DNA of 64,000 bases from HIMB11 sp049446275 (GTDB lineage Bacteria > Pseudomonadota > Alphaproteobacteria > Rhodobacterales > Rhodobacteraceae), in the NCBI GenBank assembly GCA_049446275.1, contig JBMTQO010000002.1, forward strand, positions 74,006 through 138,005, written 5' to 3'. Below the pieces are notes generated by a model, which was given only the letters and a program-made list of their open reading frames with translations, had not been told where the DNA came from and did not search any database. Of the stretch, positions 8,945 to 18,177 are shown piece after piece; the stretch's first letter is position 1, and the number at the start of each line of letters is the position of its first letter. The position numbers and the translations under genes are program-made.

Positions 8945-9139
8945 ATGCAGTATGACAAATTGCTACGGCGTATGGCCATGTAGATCAGCCGTCCACCCAG
9001 CAAAAAACAGCTGATGATGTGGGGTGTTATCCTTGGGTTTAGCCTGCTGCTCGCCGGGCTTGGGAAATATAACATGTGGCCAGAAAGCTGGATCCTACAT
9101 CGCCACCCAAACAAGGTTCAGATGGTGCCGATGAATTAG
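8945..9139 (+). pseudogene. Small membrane-protein gene with in-frame TAG
   Basis: A 65-codon frame starting with ATG at 8945 behind a good GAGGA site, interrupted by TAG at 8981-8983 after 12 codons. After the stop the same frame continues with SRPPSKKQLMMWGVILGFSL, a transmembrane helix, then WPESWILHRHPNKV and a TAG stop at 9137. The coherent reading on both sides suggests one small inner-membrane protein gene broken by a nonsense mutation. Translation could restart at the paired ATGs after KKQL. Function unknown. Confidence 0.5.
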
Positions 9140-9154
9140 CGCTCGGTCTGAATA

Positions 9155-10105
9155 CTACGCCAATCCCAATTTTTTCTGACGCGCCGCACGCAGTTGGGAA
9201 AAATCATCCCCGGCATGATAGGATGATCGTGTCAGTGGGGTTGCCGAGACCATCAAGAACCCTTTGCCAAAGGCTGCGGTTTCATAGGATTTGAATTCCT
9301 CTGGCGTGACAAACCGATCAACGCGGTGATGTTTTGGGGTAGGCTGCAGGTACTGTCCAATCGTTAGGAAATCAATATCTGCAGATCGCATGTCATCCAT
9401 CACCTGCAAAACCGATTGACGATCTTCGCCCAGACCCACCATGATCCCCGATTTCGTGAACATCGATGGATCCATTTCCTTAACCCGCTGCAACAGGCGC
9501 AGGGAATGGAAATACCGCGCCCCTGGGCGCACCTCGGGATAAAGACCGGGGACCGTTTCAAGGTTATGGTTGAACACATCAGGACGCGCGGCAACCACTG
9601 TTTCTAACACGCTATCCTCACATTTCAGAAAATCAGGTGTCAGAATTTCAATTGTTGTATTCGGACTGCGATGACGGACGGCGCGGATTGTTTGCGCGAA
9701 ATGTTCGGCGCCACCGTCCGTCAAGTCATCACGGTCAACAGAGGTGATAACCACGTGGTTCAACCCAAGTTTTTGAACCGCATCTGCAACTCGTCCCGGT
9801 TCGAAAGCATCCAACTCATCGGGCCGCCCCGTGGCAATATTACAGAACGTGCAACCGCGGGTGCAAATTTCACCCATGATCATCATGGTAGCGTGCCCAT
9901 TTGACCAACATTCACCCACGTTTGGGCACCCTGCCTCTTCACAGACTGTGACCAGATTGTTGGCCCGCATGATATCACGCGTTTGTTTATAACCCTCGCT
10001 GACGGGCGCTTTCACGCGGATCCACCTGGGTTTTTTGGGCTGTTCGTTATCGGGGCGATGCGCTTTTTCGGGATGACGCTCTGCTGGGATTTTTAGATCA
10101 CGCAC
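9155..10105 (-). CDS. lipA: Lipoyl synthase
   Basis: LipA is a radical-SAM enzyme that inserts two sulfurs into protein-bound octanoyl chains of 2-oxoacid dehydrogenases. The 316-residue product has the auxiliary-cluster cysteines C55, C60 and C66 (CEEAGCPNVGEC) and the radical-SAM triad C81, C85, C88 (CTRGCTFC), plus the C-terminal RSSYHAG serine ligand. Length and order are normal. It lies downstream of oxyR on the same strand, separated by about 85 bp. Confidence 0.97.
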   Translation of the reverse strand: MRDLKIPAERHPEKAHRPDNEQPKKPRWIRVKAPVSEGYKQTRDIMRANNLVTVCEEAGCPNVGECWSNGHATMMIMGEICTRGCTFCNIATGRPDELDAFEPGRVADAVQKLGLNHVVITSVDRDDLTDGGAEHFAQTIRAVRHRSPNTTIEILTPDFLKCEDSVLETVVAARPDVFNHNLETVPGLYPEVRPGARYFHSLRLLQRVKEMDPSMFTKSGIMVGLGEDRQSVLQVMDDMRSADIDFLTIGQYLQPTPKHHRVDRFVTPEEFKSYETAAFGKGFLMVSATPLTRSSYHAGDDFSQLRAARQKKLGLA

Positions 10106-10191
10106 AATGTTTATCCTAACCTATTTCGGCTTATGTAACACAAATTTTCAGATGTGTAAGGCATCTGATGAAATACCCGCTATGCAAAATC

Positions 10192-11112
10192 TTAAAAGCT
10201 TGCACGCGCGCGGGCAACGGCGGCCTGCCCCGCATCGGATAGAACCCGGCACAAATCCGCCCCCCAATCTCCATCCAACGAGGTTTCGCGCCGCAAAAGG
10301 CCAATTTGACGTTTGGGTTCGACACCTTTGAAACGGCGCAACTGAACCGCGTCGCGCCCAGATACCTCATAGGGGACTGCGATTTCGGGCATTAAGGTTA
10401 GGCCAAAGCCCGCCCCAACCAATTGGGTTAAGGTCGCCATTGACGCCGCACCCAAATTGATCTGCGCGTGGTTTTTGTCTCGTCCACAGATCTCAAGTGC
10501 CTGATCAGTCAAACAATGCCCGTCCTCTAACAAGATCATTTGTGCATCCCCCAATTGATTGGGCAACACCCCTTCAGGCACATCCAATAGGCGTCGCTGT
10601 GAGCCAGCTAGCAAAAAATGATCTTCAAAAAGTGGATCGAAATGAAGTCCGGCCAATGGAATGGGCCAGGCGACAACAGCCGCATCAATCGCCCCACTGC
10701 GCAGTTGAGCAATCAAAGTTGCGGTTTTACCTTCGTGAATTTGCAATTCCAAATTTACATCGGAAGCACGTAGCGCGGCAATCACATCTGTCACAACATA
10801 GGGCGCAATGGTCGGGATTAACCCCAAGGCCAGTTGCCCCGTAACCCCGCCTCGCCAACGCGCGGCTTCTTCCAAAGCACGCACGTCATTTTGAATGGCA
10901 TAACAATGATCTAGGATCATGCGACCAAAAGGTGTCGGAACGACATCACGGCTTTGTCGTTCCACCATTTGTGCACCCAGCCTATCTTCTAATTCTTTGA
11001 TCTGAACAGATAAGGCGGGCTGGGAAATATTCATCATTGCAGCAGCGCGACCAAAGTTTCTTTCGTGCACGAGGGCAATAAAATATTCAACTTGTTTCAG
11101 GGTGATATTCAT
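10192..11112 (-). CDS. oxyR: OxyR-type LysR regulator of peroxide response
   Basis: 306 residues, with an N-terminal LysR winged helix (QVEYFIALVHERNFGRAA, QPALSVQIKELE) and a substrate-binding domain. The diagnostic OxyR pair is present: C200 in LLEDGHCLTDQALEIC and C209, nine residues apart as in the E. coli C199/C208 disulfide switch, so peroxide sensing is likely. No catalase or peroxidase gene is next to it in the window, so targets must lie elsewhere. The region upstream (11113-12100) is decayed. Confidence 0.88.
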   Translation of the reverse strand: MNITLKQVEYFIALVHERNFGRAAAMMNISQPALSVQIKELEDRLGAQMVERQSRDVVPTPFGRMILDHCYAIQNDVRALEEAARWRGGVTGQLALGLIPTIAPYVVTDVIAALRASDVNLELQIHEGKTATLIAQLRSGAIDAAVVAWPIPLAGLHFDPLFEDHFLLAGSQRRLLDVPEGVLPNQLGDAQMILLEDGHCLTDQALEICGRDKNHAQINLGAASMATLTQLVGAGFGLTLMPEIAVPYEVSGRDAVQLRRFKGVEPKRQIGLLRRETSLDGDWGADLCRVLSDAGQAAVARARASF

Positions 11113-11162
11113 AATCCTAAATTATCATCCTTCTGTACTGTTACAAGCCCTTAGCCAATCGT

Positions 11163-11700
11163 GCCGCCACCCGTACCATGCAATTTGTCATAATGACGTT
11201 TCAATAGTTGCAGCGCTATGAGTGGTGCAATTTTGCCCGAGCGCGCCGACCACCCCATGATTTGTTCCGTTTTTCCAAACTCTGCTCAAAACTGCAACAG
11301 CGCACGGCAACTTCGGCCAATCCCAGACCCACATCATCCAGTGTCACACGAAACTGTTCCAACGGACTCTCCCATATCTATTGGCGCGGCCTCTGCGGCG
11401 AGGATCAACGCCTGAATTTTTGGATCCTAAGCGTTGTTTTCAATTTTGCGCACATTGCGCATCACGATTAAGGCAGGCACCTCCGTGGCCCGCGCGATTT
11501 CGCGCATCGGTTTACAGTGTACTTTGTTCCATACATATTGCCCGGCGCCTTATTGAAGCCCCTGATCCGCACCCAGTTGCACAATTGATCGTGCTTTCGT
11601 CATTGTCACCAAATTATGCATTTCGACGGCCTTGACACCGATCACCTGACTGCGGATTGTTTATAGTGTGGTTGAAAATTTAGTGATCGAGGACAGATTG
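11163..11700 (-). pseudogene. Decayed gene remnant, unidentified
   Basis: About 540 bp with no intact gene. Read on the minus strand it shows protein-like stretches in shifting frames, for example TKARSIVQLGADQGLQ, MREIARATEVPALIVMRNV and KIQALILAAEAAPIDMGESV, separated by stops. This looks like a gene decayed by several frameshifts and stops, but I cannot name the family. The plus-strand frames here look like shadows. Confidence 0.35.
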
Positions 11701-11801
11701 TTTCGAATTTGTAAACAATCTCTTATCTGCTGGCACGTTACACCGAAGCTTTGATAAAAAGATTACCACAGCCCTCTGATCCCAAGACTTGAGGACACAA
11801 C

Positions 11802-12104
11802 ATGACGCTTTCGGCTATCAATTGCCTTCAGCGGCTCAATAGCCCCTAAATTTTGGTTCTGGCCGCGCGCCACGGGATCACGACCTACGAACGTGAACCC
11901 CATTTGCTGCATCTGTTCAGCTGGCAAAAATCCAAAAGCCTCTCGACATTGTTGAATACAGTGCTTGAAGGGGAGGCTGAATTAAATAAAATGTGGCGCC
12001 TTAACGACGCCGCATATCAAATCCAAGATCATATTGCACTGTTAACCGCACCAATTGCCGCGGCAACTCAAACCACAGTGCAGCTGCTTCAGATGGCCGC
12101 TTAG
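11802..12104 (+). pseudogene. Small gene with in-frame TAA, unidentified
   Basis: ATG at 11802 behind GAGGA opens a 101-codon frame that is cut by TAA at 11847-11849 and then stays open to TAG at 12104. The second part (83 codons, could start at TTG 11853) reads like a helical protein with an alanine- and glutamine-rich end (TAPIAAATQTTVQLLQMAA). It ends against the convergent mttB-like gene. I do not recognise it; a nonsense mutation in a small gene is the simplest reading. Confidence 0.4.
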
Positions 12105-13645
12105 GTAAAGCCATCTGGCATAGAGGCCTTTTTCTGCGCCACATAGGCGTGCAAGGACTCATTTACCGCGGGATCCATTGCAGGTTTTTGATAGGTATCC
12201 AACATAGTTTTTACACGCGCTGCGGCCAAGGTATAAGTATCACGCGCACCCTCTTCATCCCATGTTTCAAAAGGTTTGTAATCCAGCACATTGGTGCGCC
12301 AGAACGCCTCTTTAAAGTTTGCTTGGGTATGTGCACATCCTAAATAGTGGCCTCCGGGTCCCACTTCGCGAATGGCGTCCATCGCCTGGGCGTTTTCGTC
12401 CACGGACACACCTTTGGCTAAATGGTGCAAAATACCCAACTGATCCGCGTCCATCACGAATTTTTCGAAAGAGGACACAAGCCCTCCTTCTAACCAACCA
12501 CAAGCGTGCAACATAAAGTTCACACCCCCCATCAAGGCCGCATTCAATGTGTTGGATGTTTCGTACGCCGCCTGCGCGTCAGGCAATTTTGAACCACACA
12601 ACCCCCCGCCTGAACGATACGGCAATCCCAAGCGACGCGCCAATTGACCCGCACCATATAGGATGTGGGATGCCTCTGGGGTGCCAAATGTCGGCGCGCC
12701 AGAGTTCATGTCGATTGAGGTCACAAAGGTCCCAAAAATCACAGGTGCGCCAGGGCGGATCAACTGGTTATAGGAAACACCTGCCAATACCTCGGCCAAA
12801 ACTTGGGTCAATGTTCCCGCAACCGAAACAGGCGCCATGGCACCGCCCACGATAAAGGGGGATACGATACAGGCCTGATTTTTCGCAGCAAACACCTCCA
12901 TCGCGCCCATCATCACATCATCAAACGTCATCGGAGAGTTGATGTTGATCAGGGATGTCATCACTGTGTTGTTTTCCACGAAATCCTTACCGAACAGGAT
13001 TTCACACATCTCAACACTGTCTTGTGCGCGACTGGGTTCAGTGACCGACCCCATGAACGGTTTGTCCGACAACTCCATATGCGCCAGCAACATGTCCAAG
13101 TGACGCTTGTTCACAGGAACATCAGTTGGTTCGCACACGGTCCCACCTGAATGGTGCAACCATTTTGACATATAGCCCAATTTCACGAACTTCTGGAAAT
13201 CATCCATGGTCGCATAGCGACGACCGCCCTCTAGGTCACGCACGAAGGGAGGGCCGTAAACAGGCGCCAAAACCAAATTCCGGCCACCGATTTCAACAGA
13301 CCGCTCTGGATTGCGCGCATGCTGCGTAAATGTTCTGGGAGCGGTGGAGCACAATTTGCGCGCCAAGCCACGTGGGATTTGAACGCGTTCGCCGATAATG
13401 GTTGCGCCCGCATCTTTCCAACGTTCCAATGCGGCTGGGTTATTCACAAAATTAACCCCAACCTCTTCCAAAATGGTTTCTGCGTTGGATTCAATGATTT
13501 CCAAAGCTTCTTCATTTAGGATTTCAAAGTTCGGTATATTTCGTTCGATATACTTCGACGTTTCGATTTTAACGGATGTCCGCTCTGCCCGACGTGCGGC
13601 GCCACCACCACCACGGCCCCGACGCGCTGTTGTTGCCTCGTTCAT
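12101..13645 (-). CDS. MttB-family (non-pyrrolysine) corrinoid methyltransferase
   Basis: The 514-residue product belongs to the trimethylamine methyltransferase family COG5598, in the branch without an in-frame TAG: the whole frame is sense. Such enzymes transfer a methyl group from quaternary or tertiary amines to a corrinoid protein, as in glycine-betaine MtgB. After a basic, glycine-rich N-terminus (RRGRGGGGAARRAER) the barrel begins near NFEILNEEALEII; conserved blocks include APVYGPPFVRDLEGGRRYAT, HHSGGTVCEPTDVP and REVGPGGHYLGCAHTQ. The ATG at 13645 is chosen over 13675 because it has GAAGGGG in front. A probable partner, the corrinoid activator, lies at 29.0-31.1 kb. The actual substrate cannot be told from sequence. 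Confidence 0.85.
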   Translation of the reverse strand: MNEATTARRGRGGGGAARRAERTSVKIETSKYIERNIPNFEILNEEALEIIESNAETILEEVGVNFVNNPAALERWKDAGATIIGERVQIPRGLARKLCSTAPRTFTQHARNPERSVEIGGRNLVLAPVYGPPFVRDLEGGRRYATMDDFQKFVKLGYMSKWLHHSGGTVCEPTDVPVNKRHLDMLLAHMELSDKPFMGSVTEPSRAQDSVEMCEILFGKDFVENNTVMTSLININSPMTFDDVMMGAMEVFAAKNQACIVSPFIVGGAMAPVSVAGTLTQVLAEVLAGVSYNQLIRPGAPVIFGTFVTSIDMNSGAPTFGTPEASHILYGAGQLARRLGLPYRSGGGLCGSKLPDAQAAYETSNTLNAALMGGVNFMLHACGWLEGGLVSSFEKFVMDADQLGILHHLAKGVSVDENAQAMDAIREVGPGGHYLGCAHTQANFKEAFWRTNVLDYKPFETWDEEGARDTYTLAAARVKTMLDTYQKPAMDPAVNESLHAYVAQKKASMPDGFT

Positions 13646-13836
13646 TTTAAACCCCTTCTTCAAAGGTAAATACAATTCGTTGTGCAGGACTTAGCGCGGC
13701 TTAAAAAAACATCAGGGGTGTTTTCCGTCCCTCTAGGGGGGAAAGCGACATTGATATCAAAATAATTGGTTTGCTGCGAAATTTGTCAGTGGGGAATAGG
13801 CTTGCGAAACAGCAACACTCAATTTACAGGGTGAGC

Positions 13837-15396
13837 ATGGAAAATACATCTCATGACCGCCTCCTCATCATCGACTTTGGAAGTCAGGTAACACAGCTGA
13901 TCGCACGCCGTCTGCGCGAACTCAGCGTTTATTGCGAAATCCACCCCTATCAAAACGTCACTGATGCGTTTTTAACAGAGTTTGCACCCAAGGCGATCAT
14001 CTTTTCCGGTGGTCCTGATAGTGTCATGCGTGAAGGAAGCCCCCGTGCACCAGAGGCAGCATTTAACATGGGTGTGCCGATCTTGGGCATTTGCTATGGT
14101 CAGCAGGTCATGATGCACCAATTGGGTGGGCGCGTCGAAAGCGGTCATGGAACGGCAGAGTTCGGCCGTGCCTATGTCACCCCCAAGGGATCGTTGAATA
14201 TTTTGGACGGCTGGTTTGCCGGTGGCGATGAACAAGTTTGGATGAGCCACGGTGATCACGTCAGTGAAATCGCACCCGGGTTTGAGGTTTACGGAACATC
14301 GCCCAATGCGCCTTATGCCATTACCGCGGATACATCGCGCAACTTCTTTGCCGTGCAATTTCACCCAGAGGTGCACCATACACCGAACGGTCCGCGCCTT
14401 TATGAAAACTTTATCAAATTGGCGGGCTTTCACGGGGACTGGACCATGGGAGCCTACCGCGAACAGGCAATCGCCGCCATTCGTCAACAAGTGGGCGACA
14501 AACGCGTTATCTGTGGTCTTTCTGGGGGTGTCGACAGTTCGGTCGCGGCCGTTTTGATCCACGAGGCAATTGGCGATCAATTGACCTGTGTGTTTGTTGA
14601 TCACGGTCTATTGCGGCAGGGCGAGGCCGAAGAAGTAGTCACCATGTTCCGTGACAACTACAACATGGCGCTGATCCATGCAGACGAACAAGAACTATTC
14701 CTTTCTGAACTTGAGGGCATGTCAGATCCTGAAACCAAGCGCAAAGCCATTGGTCGCCTGTTTATTGATGTGTTCCAAAAGCATGCAAATGACATTAAGG
14801 GTGCGGAGTTTCTGGCCCAAGGTACCCTTTATCCTGATGTAATTGAATCGGTTTCGTTCAGTGGCGGACCTTCTGTCACCATCAAATCCCACCATAATGT
14901 TGGCGGATTGCCCGAGAAAATGGGGTTAAAATTGGTCGAACCCTTGCGCGAATTATTCAAGGATGAAGTTCGCGCATTGGGCCGCGAATTGGGCTTACCC
15001 AACAGTTTTATAGGGCGTCACCCATTCCCCGGTCCCGGTCTAGCCATTCGATGCCCCGGTGAAATCACACGGGAGAAACTTGATATTCTGCGTCAAGCAG
15101 ATGCGGTTTACATCGATCAGATCCGCAAACATGGCCTTTACGATGAAATTTGGCAGGCCTTTGTCGCGATCCTTCCCGTGCGCACAGTGGGCGTAATGGG
15201 CGATGGACGAACCTACGATTACGCCTGTGCCTTACGCGCCGTGACGTCCGTGGACGGTATGACCGCAGATTATTACCCCTTTAGCCACGAATTCCTTGGC
15301 GAAACCGCCACTCGTATTATTAACGAGGTCAAAGGTATTAACCGCGTCACTTATGACATCACATCAAAACCTCCTGGAACAATTGAGTGGGAATAA
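13837..15396 (+). CDS. guaA: GMP synthase (glutamine-hydrolysing)
   Basis: GuaA converts XMP to GMP. The 519-residue product has an N-terminal class I glutamine amidotransferase with nucleophile C86 (GICYGQQ), H176 and E178 (FHPEV), the PP-loop SGGVDSS at 229-235 and the C-terminal dimerisation domain ending PPGTIEWE. The frame is open from 13771 but the ATG at 13837 gives the normal length and follows AGGGTGA. It is divergent from the mttB-like gene. guaB, the preceding pathway step, lies at 25.9-27.3 kb. Confidence 0.97.
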   Translation: MENTSHDRLLIIDFGSQVTQLIARRLRELSVYCEIHPYQNVTDAFLTEFAPKAIIFSGGPDSVMREGSPRAPEAAFNMGVPILGICYGQQVMMHQLGGRVESGHGTAEFGRAYVTPKGSLNILDGWFAGGDEQVWMSHGDHVSEIAPGFEVYGTSPNAPYAITADTSRNFFAVQFHPEVHHTPNGPRLYENFIKLAGFHGDWTMGAYREQAIAAIRQQVGDKRVICGLSGGVDSSVAAVLIHEAIGDQLTCVFVDHGLLRQGEAEEVVTMFRDNYNMALIHADEQELFLSELEGMSDPETKRKAIGRLFIDVFQKHANDIKGAEFLAQGTLYPDVIESVSFSGGPSVTIKSHHNVGGLPEKMGLKLVEPLRELFKDEVRALGRELGLPNSFIGRHPFPGPGLAIRCPGEITREKLDILRQADAVYIDQIRKHGLYDEIWQAFVAILPVRTVGVMGDGRTYDYACALRAVTSVDGMTADYYPFSHEFLGETATRIINEVKGINRVTYDITSKPPGTIEWE

Positions 15397-15489
15397 ATGG
15401 GCGATTAGCTTGGCGAGACTATCGTACCCTCACCGCGATTAACAAAAGACCCAGTCACACCCCTGAAATAGCCCCCAAGGCAGAATTGC

Positions 15490-16359
15490 ATGAGTACACA
15501 AAATATACCAAAGGCCGTGGCCTATATGACAGGTGCGATTGGTTCCTTCTCCGCAATGGCCGTTGCAGGTCGTGAAGTCAGCTTTGAACTCGATACATTT
15601 GAAATCATGATGTACCGCAGTTTTGTTGGGATCGCAGTTGTTTTGGTGCTGGGGTGGTATTTCGGCACATTGAGACACATCACACGGCGGCATGTGGGTA
15701 CCCATTTTACGCGGAATCTAGCACATTTTACGGGGCAGAATCTGTGGTTTTATGCAGTTACGGTGATCCCTCTTACACAACTTTTTGCACTCGAATTTAC
15801 GAACCCGCTGTGGGTTTTATTGCTTTCTCCCATGGTCTTGGGTGAACGATTAACGCGCATGCGCGTTCTGGCCGCAGTTATGGGATTTGCGGGAATTTTG
15901 ATAATCACCCGCCCATGGGAATTTGGGATCAGCTTTGGTGTGACAACGGCCGCGTTATCGGCCGTGGCGTTCGCATGGACCACTTTGATGACCAAAAAAT
16001 TGACCCGAACAGAAAGCGTCACATGCGTTTTATTTTACCTAACCGTAATGCAAGCGGTGTTCGGGGTGGTCTGTGCGGGATATGATGGCGATATTGCCGT
16101 ACCATCAATGACTGCCTTGCCCTATGTTATGGTGATTGCCCTGTGTGGATTGCTTGCGCATTTTTGCATCACCTCTGCCCTTGCATTGGCGCCTGCCACC
16201 GTTGTCATACCTGTAGATTTTGCCCGCCTGCCAGTGATTGCAGTCATTGGAATGTTGGCTTATGGTGAGGCGCTCGATATTATGGTTTTGGCCGGTGCGG
16301 TTTTGATCTTTGTCGGCAACTATAGCAACATCCTGCATGAAACCCGAGGTCAGTCATGA
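15490..16359 (+). CDS. EamA/DMT-family membrane transporter
   Basis: 289 residues, very hydrophobic, with about ten predicted membrane helices in two EamA repeats (first ending near ITRPWEFG, second starting AALSAVAFAWTTLM). This is the drug/metabolite transporter superfamily; members export or import small metabolites such as amino acids or S-adenosylmethionine. The substrate is unknown. It overlaps the next gene by ATGA (16356-16359), so the two are co-translated. Confidence 0.85.
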   Translation: MSTQNIPKAVAYMTGAIGSFSAMAVAGREVSFELDTFEIMMYRSFVGIAVVLVLGWYFGTLRHITRRHVGTHFTRNLAHFTGQNLWFYAVTVIPLTQLFALEFTNPLWVLLLSPMVLGERLTRMRVLAAVMGFAGILIITRPWEFGISFGVTTAALSAVAFAWTTLMTKKLTRTESVTCVLFYLTVMQAVFGVVCAGYDGDIAVPSMTALPYVMVIALCGLLAHFCITSALALAPATVVIPVDFARLPVIAVIGMLAYGEALDIMVLAGAVLIFVGNYSNILHETRGQS

Positions 16360-17216
16360 TTTACAAAAGCGCACAGGATTGGCAAAACGCCGTGCAGAAG
16401 CGTGTTGTTTTGTTTGGCATGTCAGGATTGGGGAAAACCCATGTTTCAAATATGCTACGCACCTCGGGAAATTGGTTTCACTATTCCATCGATTATAGAA
16501 TTGGTACCCGCTACATGGGTGAATTTATCGAAGATAGCTTCAAACACGAGGCAATGGGTAACCCGTTTTTGCGCGACCTGTTGATGAACGATAGCATCAA
16601 AATCAAATCAAATATTACCTTTGATAACCTCACGCCGCTATCCACGTATTTGGGAAAACCTGGACGCAAGGATAAAGGTGGCCTATCGATAGACGAATAT
16701 CGCGGGCGCCAGGCCCAACATCACTGCGCCGAAGTCGAAGCTCTGCTTGATACCCCCTATTTCATCGAACGCGCGCGTCTCATCTATGGCTATGATCATT
16801 TTGTCTGTGACAGCGGTGGATCGATTTGCGAAGTTGTAGACCCAGAGGATCCGAATGATCCCGTGCTTTCATGTCTGTCAAAATGCGCGTTAATGGTTTG
16901 GATCGAAGGATCAGATGCGCACATAAGTGAATTAATCAAACGGTTTGACCGCGCCCCAAAACCCATGTGCTATAAGGTATCCTTCCTTGAAGCCAAATGG
17001 GAGGCATATCTGGCGGAAAACGGGGTCGCAGCAAATGATGTTGACCCTGATCACTTCGTACGCTGGACTTATGCACAGGCTATGGCGCACCGCCAACCAC
17101 TCTATAGTGGCATGGCGAACTGGGGTGTTAAGGTCACGGCCGATGAGATCGCCGCTGTCACGACTCCTGATCAGTTTAATGTGTTGATCGCAAATGCCCT
17201 TGAGCGTAGCACATAG
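16356..17216 (+). CDS. P-loop ATPase/kinase-like protein of unknown role
   Basis: 286 residues with a Walker A motif at about 20-28 (FGMSGLGKTH) followed by SNMLRTSGNWFHYSIDYRIG, which resembles small-molecule kinases in placing the P-loop at the very N-terminus. A Walker-B-like stretch DHFVCDSGGSICEV lies near 148-161. No further domain is recognised. It is tightly coupled with the DMT transporter upstream and sits 37 bp before metA, hinting at a link with methionine metabolism, but that is inference only. Confidence 0.6.
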   Translation: MIYKSAQDWQNAVQKRVVLFGMSGLGKTHVSNMLRTSGNWFHYSIDYRIGTRYMGEFIEDSFKHEAMGNPFLRDLLMNDSIKIKSNITFDNLTPLSTYLGKPGRKDKGGLSIDEYRGRQAQHHCAEVEALLDTPYFIERARLIYGYDHFVCDSGGSICEVVDPEDPNDPVLSCLSKCALMVWIEGSDAHISELIKRFDRAPKPMCYKVSFLEAKWEAYLAENGVAANDVDPDHFVRWTYAQAMAHRQPLYSGMANWGVKVTADEIAAVTTPDQFNVLIANALERST

Positions 17217-17253
17217 CCGCTCTACCTCTAATTAAAAGTTCGGATACGTATAG

Positions 17254-18177
17254 ATGCCCATTAAGATTCCAGAAAACCTGCCTGCCTATGACGTGCTTAC
17301 GCACGAGGGCGTGATGGTTATGCCGGAAAATCAGGCATCGCGCCAAGATATTCGGCCGCTGCGTATTGCCTTGCTCAACCTTATGCCGCGCAAAATTCAG
17401 ACGGAAATCCAATTTTCCCGCCTAATTGGGGCAACACCTTTGCAAATTGAATTGACGCTCATTCGGATGAGTGATCACCAATCCAAAACTACAGCTGCCG
17501 AGCACATGACCAGCTTTTACCGCCCCTTTGACGAGATAGCTGCAAGTGGAGAAAAGTTTGACGGCTTAATCATAACAGGCGCCCCGATCGAACACCTACC
17601 CTTTGAAGAGGTTACCTATTGGGGCGAGCTGCGCCAAATTATAGATTGGACACAAACCCATGTACACTCCACCTTTGGCGTGTGCTGGGGCGCTATGGCG
17701 ATGATCTATCACCTGCATCGTATCAACAAACGTATGCTGGATGCAAAGGCATTCGGATGTTTTCGTCACGACAATTTGGATCCTGCCTCGCCTTATTTGC
17801 GTGGATTTTCAGACAATTTTGTCATACCCGTCAGCCGCTGGACCGAGATTGAACAAAAGGATGTTGATGCACACCCCGATCTAAAGACCCTGTTGGGTAG
17901 TGCCGAAGTTGGCCCATGTTTGATCGAGGATGCGAAACATCGCGCACTGTATATTTTCAATCACTTTGAATACGACAGCGATACATTGAAACAGGAATAT
18001 GATCGTGATGTTTCAGACGGAACGCCGATTAATGTCCCACAAAATTATTACCCAGATGATGATCCAAGCCAACCACCATTGAACAGATGGCGATCACATG
18101 CGCATTTGCTTTATGGAAACTGGGTCAATCTGATTTATCAAAGTACTCCCTATGATTTGAATGAAATTGGCGCTTAA
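17254..18177 (+). CDS. metA: Homoserine O-acyltransferase (acetyl-CoA type predicted)
   Basis: MetA acylates homoserine in methionine biosynthesis. The 307-residue product has the full family layout with nucleophile C144 in FGVCWGAMA and the FNHFEYD segment bearing the catalytic histidine and glutamate. The acyl-CoA specificity position, glycine in the succinyl-CoA enzyme of E. coli and glutamate in acetyl-CoA enzymes, is E113 here (TGAPIEHLPFEEV), so acetyl-CoA is predicted. Its 3' end overlaps the next gene by 17 bp. I see no room for a SAM riboswitch in the 37-bp gap upstream. Confidence 0.95.
   Translation: MPIKIPENLPAYDVLTHEGVMVMPENQASRQDIRPLRIALLNLMPRKIQTEIQFSRLIGATPLQIELTLIRMSDHQSKTTAAEHMTSFYRPFDEIAASGEKFDGLIITGAPIEHLPFEEVTYWGELRQIIDWTQTHVHSTFGVCWGAMAMIYHLHRINKRMLDAKAFGCFRHDNLDPASPYLRGFSDNFVIPVSRWTEIEQKDVDAHPDLKTLLGSAEVGPCLIEDAKHRALYIFNHFEYDSDTLKQEYDRDVSDGTPINVPQNYYPDDDPSQPPLNRWRSHAHLLYGNWVNLIYQSTPYDLNEIGA

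Noticed and set aside
12101..13645. Pyrrolysine-containing MttB
   Set aside because: The whole gene is sense with no in-frame TAG, so it belongs to the non-pyrrolysine branch.
13722..13745. A guanine-sensing element before guaA
   Set aside because: Only an imperfect TTTCC/GGAAA hairpin is seen, with none of the conserved purine riboswitch core.
13972..14604. A 210-codon frame on the minus strand inside guaA
   Set aside because: It is fully antisense to a gene with complete catalytic motifs, has no fitting context and shows no family motif.
17217..17253. SAM riboswitch before metA
   Set aside because: The gap is only 37 bp, too short for SAM-II or SAM-I, and metA seems co-transcribed with upstream genes.
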